A DNA stretch of 64,000 nt. Source: Micromonospora sp. WMMD882 (GTDB taxonomy: Bacteria; Actinomycetota; Actinomycetes; Mycobacteriales; Micromonosporaceae). The DNA lies in contig NZ_CP114903.1 in the NCBI RefSeq assembly GCF_027497255.1, positions 3,162,001 through 3,226,000 on the forward strand, read 5' to 3'. The notes under the pieces are model-generated. The model searched no databases and was not told where the DNA came from. It was given only the letters and a program-made list of their open reading frames with translations. A program made the position numbers and the translations under genes. Within the stretch, counting starts at the first letter, position 1; each line of letters begins with the position of its first letter. Positions 16,754 through 24,153 of this stretch are shown here, piece after piece.

Positions 16754-17061
16754 GCGACGCTGCCGGCCTGACCGTGCCGCCCGAGGCGTTGACCCGGCAC
16801 GCCCGCGACCTGGACGCCATCGCGGCCGGCGTGGGGCGGGCCGTCGCGGCCGCCGGCCAGGTCCGGCTGGGCGGCGAGGCGTACGGGCGACTGTGCGCCG
16901 GCTTCCCGACGCTCCTCGCGCCGCTGCACACCCGCGCAGAGGAGGCGCTACGCCAGGCGCGCGACGCGCTGGACGACTCCGCCCGATCGGTACGCGCGGC
17001 AGACGACCGGTACACGCAGACCGACTCCCACGCGGCCGACCGCTTCGGGTCACCCCGGTGA
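16750..17061 (+). CDS. EspC-like type VII secretion-associated protein
   Basis: A 103-residue all-helical protein. LTVPPEALTRHARDLDAIAAGVGRAV is followed by a YG pair and a second helix, ending AADDRYTQTDSHAADRF. This fits the ESX-1 EspC/WXG100-related family of secreted helical hairpins. Such proteins are exported with, or chaperone, larger type VII substrates. The gene overlaps the YbaB gene by four bases and is followed by a large toxin-like gene 31 bases later. It probably forms a secretion module with both. Confidence 0.8.
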   Translation: MSDAAGLTVPPEALTRHARDLDAIAAGVGRAVAAAGQVRLGGEAYGRLCAGFPTLLAPLHTRAEEALRQARDALDDSARSVRAADDRYTQTDSHAADRFGSPR

Positions 17062-17092
17062 CCGCCTGCCTCAGCCTGACCGGGCTCCACCG

Positions 17093-18280
17093 TTGACCGT
17101 CCCGGAGTCGCTTGTCGCCGCGCGGGTCGACAGCACCACCGCGTGGTCCGGCATCGGCCTCGCCGAGGACGTGGACGCGCTGGTCGCGGCGTTCCGCTCC
17201 GGCTCCTGGATCGACGGAACGATCGGCGGGTTCGCCGCCGGCATGGACGCCCTCGCCACCGTGGTCGACCCGCTCGGGCAGCTCGTCTCGTGGGGTGTCG
17301 CCTGGCTGGTCGAGCACGTCAAGCCGCTCTCCGACGCGCTGGACCAGCTCGCCGGGGACCCGGACCAGATCACCGCGTACGCCGCCACCTGGACCAACGT
17401 CGCCAGCGCGCTGCGCGTCTCGGCCGAGGACCTGACCACGGCGGTCCGCGCCGACCTCGCCGGCTGGCGCTCGGCGGCGGCCGACGCGTACCGGGAACAG
17501 GCCGGACGGCAACAGCGGACCCTGACCACCCTCGGCAACGGCGCGGAGGCGCTGGCCACCGTCACCACCGGCACCGGCCTGGTGGTGGCCCTGGTCCGCG
17601 AACTCGTAAGAGACCTGATCGCCGATTTCGTCTCGGTGCTGGCCGTACGCCTCTGGGAGTGGCTGGCCATCGCCGGCGGCACCCTGGGCGCGGGCATCCC
17701 CTGGGTGGTCGCCCAGGTGTCGTCCCTGGCCGCCCGCTGGGCCGCGAAGATCGCCCGCCTGCTCACCGCCCTGATCACCAGCCTCCGCCGCCTCGCCCCC
17801 CTGCTCACCCGCCTCGACGACCTCCTCCACACCCTGCACACCCGCCCACCCCACCCCACCCCCGCCGATCGACCGGGTCCGGTCCCTGAGCCAGCAAGCC
17901 AGGAACCTCGGGACGGACCGACCGGGTCGGACATCACCCCGACCCCGGACTTCTCCGCCCCAACCATCGACAGTCGGAAGATCACCCAGTATGCAATGAA
18001 CCCCGACCACCCGGTGGGAAGGAACAAGTACCGCGTGATCAACGCAGCGACCGGGCTCGGTCCGCAGGACGCCGCGCTCATCGAAGAGCAGATCGCCAGC
18101 GGCGTACGGCACGGTGATCCGATCCCGGGAAGGGCCGACGAGTACGGTCGTCGGTGGAGTGTCGACGTCGAGTTGGCCGGACCCACCGGAAACATCACGG
18201 TACGGACGGCGTGGATCACCGACGCCGATGGCGTCAACCCTCGTCTGACGACGATTTCGTTCCCGCCGAGGAAGGACTGA
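17093..18280 (+). CDS. type VII-secreted polymorphic toxin with DUF6883-like C-terminal domain
   Basis: A 395-residue protein. The N-terminal 240 residues are helical and WXG100/ESX-like, with W-x-S-A-A-A-D-A-Y near residue 125 and hydrophobic helices around residues 160-220. A proline-rich linker follows (about 255-285). The last 100 residues begin KITQYAMNPDHPVGRNKYR and resemble the DUF6883 domain found at the tip of polymorphic toxins. The base composition changes at the linker: the tip-coding DNA is less GC-rich. The start is a TTG, with no better in-frame codon nearby. The next gene, three bases later, is a likely immunity gene. Target unknown. Confidence 0.72.
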   Translation: MTVPESLVAARVDSTTAWSGIGLAEDVDALVAAFRSGSWIDGTIGGFAAGMDALATVVDPLGQLVSWGVAWLVEHVKPLSDALDQLAGDPDQITAYAATWTNVASALRVSAEDLTTAVRADLAGWRSAAADAYREQAGRQQRTLTTLGNGAEALATVTTGTGLVVALVRELVRDLIADFVSVLAVRLWEWLAIAGGTLGAGIPWVVAQVSSLAARWAAKIARLLTALITSLRRLAPLLTRLDDLLHTLHTRPPHPTPADRPGPVPEPASQEPRDGPTGSDITPTPDFSAPTIDSRKITQYAMNPDHPVGRNKYRVINAATGLGPQDAALIEEQIASGVRHGDPIPGRADEYGRRWSVDVELAGPTGNITVRTAWITDADGVNPRLTTISFPPRKD

Positions 18281-18283
18281 GCG

Positions 18284-18475
18284 TTGAAACTCTTCGATGT
18301 CGTCGTCCTGCTGGAGTCCCTGTCGGAGGCGGACGTTCCAGCAGGCAGCACGGGAACCGTGGTCGAGATCTTCGAGGAGCCACGGCCGGCGTACGAGGTC
18401 GAGTTCGTAGACGGGGACGGGGAGACGCTGGCCGTGGCGACGGTGCGACCGGAGCAGGTCCAGCGAAGGCCGTGA
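18284..18475 (+). CDS. DUF4926 protein, probable immunity partner
   Basis: A 63-residue acidic protein (MKLFDVVVLLESL, then GSTGTVVEIFE, YEVEFVDGDGETLAV) of the small DUF4926 type. These are SH3-like proteins often placed just after DUF6883-type toxin genes. The start is a TTG three bases after the toxin stop, preceded by GAAGGA. Position, size and acidity support an immunity role, inferred only. Its DNA is less GC-rich than the housekeeping genes in the window, like the toxin tip. Confidence 0.75.
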   Translation: MKLFDVVVLLESLSEADVPAGSTGTVVEIFEEPRPAYEVEFVDGDGETLAVATVRPEQVQRRP

Positions 18476-18522
18476 CCACCACGGACGCGGTCTGATCACC
18501 CTCGGGCTTCGAGAGGGATTCT

Positions 18523-18672
18523 GTGCGCCCGCTGGTGGGGTGGAAGGGGTTGGTTCAGCCGGACGAGGCTGGCTGGCTGGACGAAGATGACGCGTCGGGT
18601 GACGGCGTCGAACCTCTCGTCCAAGCGGTCGGCGTCACTCACCGTCGGGTCGGCCCGAAATGGCCATGGTGA
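18523..18672 (+). CDS. possible small protein
   Basis: A 49-codon frame starting at a GTG with GAGAGGG six bases upstream and ending ten bases before the GntR-type gene. The product is acidic in the middle (WLDEDDAS) and has three tryptophans near the ends. I recognise no family. It could be a leader peptide, or a decayed remnant of an immunity gene between the toxin module and the regulator. Confidence 0.3.
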   Translation: MRPLVGWKGLVQPDEAGWLDEDDASGDGVEPLVQAVGVTHRRVGPKWPW

Positions 18673-18681
18673 GACTCTCCC

Positions 18682-18918
18682 GTGACCGGGTACGTGCCGA
18701 CCTATCGCGTAATCCTCAACAACATCCGCAAGAGCATCGCGAGCGGCAGCCTGAAGCCTGGCGACAGGCTACCCACTCTCCCCGAGCTGGCAGAGAAGTA
18801 CGAATGCTCCATCGGGACGGCACGACGAGCCGTCGAAATCCTGCTCGAAACGGAAGAGATCCACGGCCGACAGGGAGTAGGAACTTTCGTCGGTCCACGC
18901 CCGGAACGCCATTCGTAA
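18682..18918 (+). CDS. GntR-type winged-helix regulator, DNA-binding domain only
   Basis: A 78-residue protein made of a single GntR-type winged helix: YRVILNNIRKSIASGSLKPGDRLPTLPELAEKY, then SIGTARRAVEILLETEEIHGRQGVGTFV. GntR regulators usually have a C-terminal effector domain of 150 residues or more; it is absent here. The protein could be a stand-alone repressor for the neighbouring toxin module. The start is a GTG. The sequence resembles short GntR proteins of actinobacterial integrative elements. Confidence 0.85.
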   Translation: MTGYVPTYRVILNNIRKSIASGSLKPGDRLPTLPELAEKYECSIGTARRAVEILLETEEIHGRQGVGTFVGPRPERHS

Positions 18919-19018
18919 GGGCCAAGCCGACGTAGCTCAGCTCGGCCGGCACAGCTGATGTCGTTGATCGGACTCGACCGGGCAACGCGGGGGATCTCCG
19001 GGAGCGTGTCCCATATCT

Positions 19019-19033
19019 GGGGCAGCTCGACAG
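19019..19033. repeat. dispersed palindrome half-site
   Basis: GGGGCAGCTCGACAG, identical to the arms at 12429/12711 and 31527/31548. Here the left arm is degenerate (GTCCCATATCT precedes it). It sits between the GntR-type gene and the antitoxin-like gene, in a 247-base gap that otherwise shows no gene. Confidence 0.7.
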
Positions 19034-19165
19034 GCAACGAACACCCATCCCTCGCCCTCGTCCGACGCGCCGGACGAGCTGGTCCGAGCGCTCAGCACCG
19101 GCAGACCTCACGCCGGTGCCCCGGAACGCCACCGACAGTCCACCCCGAGCACCGCCGGCAAGGAC

Positions 19166-19318
19166 TTACAACTCCAGGTCGGCGCGGAGGTCGGCCAGGG
19201 AGATCGGTTCGTCACCCGCCTCGATCCGGGCCAGGGCGTCCCGGGCAGCGGCCACGTCCTCGGCGTCCTCCGCGCGCTCGATCGCCTCTGCCACCATCGC
19301 CGGCCCGACGTCCGCCAT
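19166..19318 (-). CDS. type II antitoxin-like protein
   Basis: A 50-residue acidic protein beginning MADVGPAMVAEAIERAEDAED and ending GDEPISLADLRADLEL. The ending is characteristic of short Phd/RelB-type antitoxin tails. AAGGGA stands upstream of the ATG. No convincing RelE/ParE-type toxin follows on the same strand: a frame starting with GTG at 19132 begins VAFRGT but runs into the dispersed palindrome half-site without family features. The toxin may have been lost or disrupted, or the protein may act with a partner elsewhere. Confidence 0.55.
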   Translation of the reverse strand: MADVGPAMVAEAIERAEDAEDVAAARDALARIEAGDEPISLADLRADLEL

Positions 19319-19381
19319 CCGCTGTCCCTTCCGTGCCACAGATGATCGTGCGACCGTAGCCGGCGGTGGCCGGACGGAAAC

Positions 19382-20131
19382 TCAGACGAGTTCGGCGTCG
19401 TGGACGAGCAGGGCGACCTGGACGCGGTTGTTCAGCTCCAGCTTGGTCAGCAGTCGCGACACGTACGCCTTGACGGTGGCCACGCTCATGAACAGCTCGG
19501 CGGAGATCTCCGCGTTGGTCCGTCCCTGGCCCAGCGCGACGGCTACATCGCGTTCCCGTTGGCTGAGCCCGGCGAGCAGGCGCAGCGCCCGCTCCCGGCG
19601 CGGGTCGGGGCGGGCCTCGGCCGGGGTGGACGTGGTGACGTGCGCGATCAGCCGGCGGGTGACCGTCGGTGAGAGGGTGGCCTCACCGGCGGCGACCCGG
19701 CGGACCGCCTGCACGATCTCGGCGGGCGGGGTGTCCTTGAGCAGGAAGCCGCCCGCCCCGGCACGCAGCGCCCGGAGCACCTGGTCGTCGGCGTCGAAGG
19801 TGGTGAGCACCAGCACCTCCGGCGGGTCGGGGCGGGCCCGCAGGGTCTCGGTGGCGGCCAGCCCGTCCACCCGGGGCATCCGGATGTCCATCAGCACCAC
19901 GTTCGGCGCGTACGCCTCGACGGCGGCGGGCACCTCGCTGCCGTCGCCGGCCTCGCCGACCACGCGCAGGTCCGGCGCGCCGCCGAGGATCATCGACAGG
20001 CCGGCCCGGACCAGCGGGTCGTCGTCCACCACGAGCACCCGCACCGGCGGCGGCGCGGCAGGACCAGGCTCGGACGCGGCGGCCCCGGCAGCCGGCCCAG
20101 GCACGCCGTCCCCGGCAGGCAGCCCGGTCAC
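19382..20131 (-). CDS. NarL/LuxR-family response regulator
   Basis: A 249-residue two-domain regulator. The receiver domain has the acidic pair in VRVLVVDDDP, the phospho-acceptor aspartate in VVLMDIRMP, and a conserved lysine in FLLKD. The C-terminal LuxR helix-turn-helix is LSQRERDVAVALGQGRTNAEISAEL with VATVKAYVSRLL. I chose the GTG at 20131 because it overlaps the kinase stop as GTGA; a GTG at 20138-20140 is an alternative. It is coupled to the histidine kinase gene. Target genes probably include the divergent ABC exporter. Confidence 0.92.
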   Translation of the reverse strand: MTGLPAGDGVPGPAAGAAASEPGPAAPPPVRVLVVDDDPLVRAGLSMILGGAPDLRVVGEAGDGSEVPAAVEAYAPNVVLMDIRMPRVDGLAATETLRARPDPPEVLVLTTFDADDQVLRALRAGAGGFLLKDTPPAEIVQAVRRVAAGEATLSPTVTRRLIAHVTTSTPAEARPDPRRERALRLLAGLSQRERDVAVALGQGRTNAEISAELFMSVATVKAYVSRLLTKLELNNRVQVALLVHDAELV

Positions 20132-21390
20132 GCCGGCCACGGCAGCCAGGCGGCGAGCCGGAAGTCGCCGGCGGCGTCCCGGCCGTGGGTGAGGCGCCCG
20201 CCGGCCAGGTGGACCCGCTCGGCGATGCCGACCAGGCCGGTGCCGGCGCCCGGGATGTCCGGCGCGACGCTCTCCCCCACCGGGCGGCGGTTGCGGATCT
20301 CGACGGTCAGGCCGTCGCCGGAGCCGCCGGCCAGGTCGACGGTGACCCCCGCCCCGGGGGCGTGCTTGCGGGCGTTGGTCAGGCCTTCCTGCACGATCCG
20401 GTACGCGCTGCGGCCGACCGCCGCCGGCACCGCCTCAGCCGCGCCGACCCGGTTCCGCAGGTCGACCCGGACGCCGGCGGCCCGGGACTCCTCGACCAGC
20501 GCCGGCACGTCGGCCAGGGTGGGCTGCGGGCGTTCCGGCGCGGCCGGCGCCCCGTCCTCGGCGGTGTCGGCGCGCAACACCCCGATCACCTCGCGGAGGT
20601 CCTGGAGCGCGGCGTGCGCGCTGCCACGGATCACCCCGGCGGCGCGGGCGACCTCGTGCGGGGACGCGTCGGGGCGGAACTCCAGCGCTCCGGCGTGCAG
20701 GCTGAGCAGGGAGATCCGGTGGGCGAGCACGTCGTGCATCTCCCGGGCGATCCTGGTGCGCTCGGTCTGCCGGGCCTGGGCGACGCGGAGCTGCTGCTCG
20801 GCCTCGGCCCGGTCGGCCCGCTCGCGCAGCGAGACGATCAACTGCCGGCGGGCCCGGACGAACATCCCCCAGGCCAGCACGGCCACGGTGATCACCACAC
20901 CCCAGGCGGCGGTCTGCCAGTACGACAGGTTCGGGTCGGGCCGCAGGTAGCTGAAGACCTGGTTGGCGGCGAGGCCGCCAGCGGTGATCGCCAGCGCCAC
21001 GGCGGTCCGCCGGTGCACCACCACCGTGAAGTAGATGATCACCACCGGCACCGCGGTGGCCATCGAGAAGGCGCTCAGCGGCAGGGTGGCCGCCGCCAGC
21101 GCCACCGGCCAGCGCCGGCGTAGCCAGAGCAGGGCGGCGACGAGCAGGCCGAGCGCCGCGTCCACCGGGATCATCCACCGGTACGGCAGCGCGGTGGCGA
21201 ACTCCGGCTCGGGGGAGGCGGCATCCAGCGTGGCCAGCAGCACCCAGCCGAGGGCGATCACGAAGCACAGGACGTCGACCAGCCAGTCCCGGGTGGTGCG
21301 GCGGGGATGCCGCCGGGCCGGGTCCGTGGGCCGGGCCAGCCCGCCGGGCAGCAGCCAGGGGTGTTCGGGTACGGCGACGGCGCTGCTCAT
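20128..21390 (-). CDS. membrane sensor histidine kinase (HisKA_3 type)
   Basis: A 420-residue kinase with four to six membrane helices in the first 180 residues. A coiled coil follows (SLRERADRAEAEQQLRVAQARQ), then the dimerisation/phospho-acceptor box REMHDVLAHRISLLSLHAG with His 219. The ATPase domain has an N-box (LTNARKHA) and a glycine box (GTGLVGIAERV). It phosphorylates the response regulator encoded directly downstream. The short extracellular loops suggest it senses a membrane or envelope signal. Its start lies 133 bases from the divergent ABC gene, with repeated motifs between. Confidence 0.92.
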   Translation of the reverse strand: MSSAVAVPEHPWLLPGGLARPTDPARRHPRRTTRDWLVDVLCFVIALGWVLLATLDAASPEPEFATALPYRWMIPVDAALGLLVAALLWLRRRWPVALAAATLPLSAFSMATAVPVVIIYFTVVVHRRTAVALAITAGGLAANQVFSYLRPDPNLSYWQTAAWGVVITVAVLAWGMFVRARRQLIVSLRERADRAEAEQQLRVAQARQTERTRIAREMHDVLAHRISLLSLHAGALEFRPDASPHEVARAAGVIRGSAHAALQDLREVIGVLRADTAEDGAPAAPERPQPTLADVPALVEESRAAGVRVDLRNRVGAAEAVPAAVGRSAYRIVQEGLTNARKHAPGAGVTVDLAGGSGDGLTVEIRNRRPVGESVAPDIPGAGTGLVGIAERVHLAGGRLTHGRDAAGDFRLAAWLPWPA

Positions 21391-21425
21391 CCCGCCATGT
21401 TACGGAGCGTCATGGGGGTGCCGGT

Positions 21426-21465
21426 ACCGACCAAAGTCGAGATCACCACGTCGACCAAGGTCGGT
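21426..21465. promoter_or_regulatory. operator candidate between kinase and ABC genes
   Basis: Two near-identical copies, CGACCAAAGTCGA at 21428 and CGACCAAGGTCGG at 21452, are spaced 24 bases apart. Within them ACCGACC (21426) and GGTCGGT (21459) form inverted outer arms. The position between divergent promoters suits a binding site for the adjacent response regulator. Not tested. Confidence 0.45.
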
Positions 21466-21523
21466 GCGGGTCGACACTCTCAGCCGCAGCGGATGGCCGG
21501 GTGGCCCGGGCAGCCTCGACGGC

Positions 21524-22423
21524 ATGATCACGGTCGAGAACCTCACCAAACGGTACGGCGGGCACACCGCCGTCGAGGACGTGTCGTTCACCTGCCAACC
21601 GGGCACGGTGACCGGCTTCCTCGGGCCGAACGGCGCCGGCAAGTCCACCACCATGCGGATGATCTGCGGTCTCACGCCCCCGACGTCCGGCAGCGCCACG
21701 GTCGACGGGGTGCCCTACCGGCGGCTGCCCAACCCGGGACGGCGGATCGGGGTGCTGTTGGACGCGTCGGCGCAGCATGCCGGCCGTACCGGACGGGAGA
21801 CCCTGACCCTCGCGGCCCGGACGATGGGCGTCGACCCGGCCCGGGTGCCGGCCACGCTCGACATGGTCGGGCTGAACGCGGTGGCGGCGAAACGCCGCGT
21901 CGGGGCGTACTCGTTGGGGATGCGGCAGCGGCTCGGCCTGGCGCACGCGCTGCTGGGTGACCCACGCATCCTGATCCTCGACGAGCCGGCCAACGGCCTG
22001 GACCCGGAGGGGATCTTCTGGATGCGCGGCCTGCTGCGCGACTTCGCCGACCGGGGCGGCACGGTGCTGCTCTCGTCCCACCTGCTGCGGGAGGTGGAGG
22101 CGGTGGCCGACCGGCTGGTGGTGATCGGCGGCGGCCGGGTGGTCGCCCAGGGTGACCGGGACGAGCTGCTCGCCGGGGCCGGCACGCTGGTCCGGGCCCG
22201 TGATCCGCAGGCGCTGCGCGCCGCCCTGACCACGGCCGGTCTCGACGCCACCAGCAGCACCGACGGGGGGTTGCTGGTGGCGGCCGAGGCCGGCGCGGTC
22301 GGGCAGGCCGCCGCCGACGCTCGCGTCGCGCTCGTCGAGTTGCGGCCGGCCGGCAGCGGCGGCCTGGAGCAACTCTTCCTCACCCTCACCGCCGACCAGT
22401 CGACCCGAGAGGCCGTCCGATGA
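21524..22423 (+). CDS. ABC transporter ATP-binding protein (ABC-2 exporter)
   Basis: A 299-residue ATPase with Walker A GPNGAGKST, a signature segment YSLGMRQRLGLAHALL, Walker B ILILDEPANGLDP and a switch histidine in LLSSHLL. The extended C-terminal region (from about residue 215) is typical of ABC-2 drug/antibiotic exporters. It pairs with the permease gene, which overlaps it by four bases. The divergent two-component system suggests induction by an envelope-active compound, as for bacitracin- or lantibiotic-type modules; this is inference. Confidence 0.92.
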   Translation: MITVENLTKRYGGHTAVEDVSFTCQPGTVTGFLGPNGAGKSTTMRMICGLTPPTSGSATVDGVPYRRLPNPGRRIGVLLDASAQHAGRTGRETLTLAARTMGVDPARVPATLDMVGLNAVAAKRRVGAYSLGMRQRLGLAHALLGDPRILILDEPANGLDPEGIFWMRGLLRDFADRGGTVLLSSHLLREVEAVADRLVVIGGGRVVAQGDRDELLAGAGTLVRARDPQALRAALTTAGLDATSSTDGGLLVAAEAGAVGQAAADARVALVELRPAGSGGLEQLFLTLTADQSTREAVR

Positions 22424-23208
22424 GCACGATGACCGCCGAGAAGCCCGGTACGCGTCCCGCCGCCCCGGCCGGGTCCCGCCCGTCGCTGTTCCGGTTGACC
22501 GGGGTGGAGCTGCGCAAACTCGTCGACACCCGGGCCGGCCGGTGGTTGCTGGCGGTGATCGTGGCGGCCGCCGCCGCGATCGTGGTCGTGCAGCTCTTCG
22601 TGCTGCCCGACGAGGAGCAGACCTTCCGGGTCTTCTTCGAGCCGACCCTGCTGCCGGTGGGTCTGCTGCTGCCGGTGCTGGGCATCCTCTCCGCCACCGG
22701 GGAGTGGTCGCAGCGGACCGCGTTGACGACGTTCGCGCTGGTGCCGGCGCGACACCGGGTGGTGCTGGCGAAGCTGGCGGCGGTGGTGCTGGCGGCGCTC
22801 GCCTCGGTGGTCGCCAGCGTCGTGGTGGCGGCGGCGGGCACCGTGGTCGCCGGGCTGACCGGCGGGGCCGGCACCTGGTCGGTGCCCGGCATGCTGCTGG
22901 CGCACGCCGTGGTGTTGCAGGTGGCGAACGTGCTGATCGGCATCGGCTTCGGGTTGCTGCTGCTTAACACGCCGCTGGCGATCGTGCTGTACTTCGCGCT
23001 GCCCACCGTCTGGTCGGTGCTCGGCGAGATGATCCGGGCGCTGCGGGAGCCGGCGCAGTGGCTGGACACGGCGGTGACGATGCTGCCGTTCACCACGCCG
23101 GACGCGACCGCCGGCCAGTGGGCCCGGCTCGGGGTGTCGCTGCTGGTGTGGCTGGTCGTGCCGTTGGCCGCCGGGCTGGTCCGGACGCTGCGGCGCGAGG
23201 TGTCGTGA
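22420..23208 (+). CDS. ABC-2 type permease
   Basis: A 262-residue membrane protein with about six helices (LLAVIVAAAAAIVVVQLFV, LLLPVLGILSA, AAVVLAALASVVASVVVAAAG, among others) and a conserved segment ELRKLVDTR near the N-terminus. It forms the transmembrane half of the exporter with the preceding ATPase. The start ATG overlaps the ATPase stop (ATGA) and the stop overlaps the next gene's GTG. Substrate unknown. Confidence 0.88.
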   Translation: MSTMTAEKPGTRPAAPAGSRPSLFRLTGVELRKLVDTRAGRWLLAVIVAAAAAIVVVQLFVLPDEEQTFRVFFEPTLLPVGLLLPVLGILSATGEWSQRTALTTFALVPARHRVVLAKLAAVVLAALASVVASVVVAAAGTVVAGLTGGAGTWSVPGMLLAHAVVLQVANVLIGIGFGLLLLNTPLAIVLYFALPTVWSVLGEMIRALREPAQWLDTAVTMLPFTTPDATAGQWARLGVSLLVWLVVPLAAGLVRTLRREVS

Positions 23209-24017
23209 CCGGCCGTGACCCGGCCCGGCCCCACCGGGCCGGCGGACCCAGTGGGCCCGGCGGAGCCGGTGACTCCGGCGGCTCCGGCCGGAGCGGTGGG
23301 TCGGGTGGGACGCGGGTGGTCGGTGGCGACCTGGCCGAGCTGGCCCTGCTCTGGGGTGGGTTTCCGCTGCTCGGCGCGGGGGCCGGCTGGTTGCTGGCCG
23401 CCTTCGCGTCGTGGGCCGCCGAGGTGCCGTGGCGTCCGCTGCGGCGGCTGGCCCGCTGGCTGACCGAGCTGCCCGAGGCGTACGCCACGGTCGGCGCGGT
23501 CGCCGTGGGCGTGCTCGCCGGGCTGGCGCTGGCCGGCGTCGCCACCTGGGAACGTCTCGTCGTCCGGGTCGACGTCGACCGGGTGAGCCTGCGGCGCGGC
23601 GGTCGGACCCGGGAGCTGTCCCGGGAGACGGTCCGGGCCGTCCACCTGGACGGTCGGCAGCTCGTCCTGCTCGGTCCGGACGGCGGGGAGCTGGTCCGGG
23701 AGAAGTCCGACCTGAGCGGTCGACGGCTGCGGGCGGCGTTCCAGGCGCACGGGTACCCGTGGACGACCCAGGATCCGCACCGGGCGGACTGGCGGCGCTG
23801 GGTGCCGGACCTGCCCGGCCTGCCGACCGGGGCGGACGCGTTACTGCGCGCCCGGCAGGACGCGCTGGAACACCGTCGCCGCCACGACGCGTCCGACCTG
23901 CGTCGGGAGCTCGCCCTCCTCGGCCTGGTGGTCCGGGACGAGGCCGACCGCCAGTACGTCCGGGGCCGTACCGCGTACCGGGGCGTCGACCCGACTGATG
24001 GTGCCCCCCGCGACTGA
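23205..24017 (+). CDS. membrane protein with PH-like domain (YqeB-like)
   Basis: A 270-residue protein. After a glycine/serine-rich start there are two membrane helices (LALLWGGFPLLGAGAGWLLAAFAS, and a second around VGVLAGLALAGVATW). A beta-rich domain follows (RLVVRVDVDRVSLRRGGRTRELSRE) that resembles bacterial PH/YqeB-type domains. A helical tail ends the protein. The GTG at 23205 overlaps the permease stop, so it is probably translationally coupled to the ABC exporter. Role unknown; an accessory function for the exporter is plausible. Confidence 0.7.
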   Translation: MTGRDPARPHRAGGPSGPGGAGDSGGSGRSGGSGGTRVVGGDLAELALLWGGFPLLGAGAGWLLAAFASWAAEVPWRPLRRLARWLTELPEAYATVGAVAVGVLAGLALAGVATWERLVVRVDVDRVSLRRGGRTRELSRETVRAVHLDGRQLVLLGPDGGELVREKSDLSGRRLRAAFQAHGYPWTTQDPHRADWRRWVPDLPGLPTGADALLRARQDALEHRRRHDASDLRRELALLGLVVRDEADRQYVRGRTAYRGVDPTDGAPRD

Positions 24018-24153
24018 CCGCGTCGACCGCCTGGTGGCGGCAGGGCGGGAAACGTCTTTTTTCGCGGGGCATTGCCCACCCGGTCGGCAATTCCGTTGGA
24101 TGGACGGGTATCACCACTCGATCGAGCGGGATGGATTGACGAGGGGGACGACG

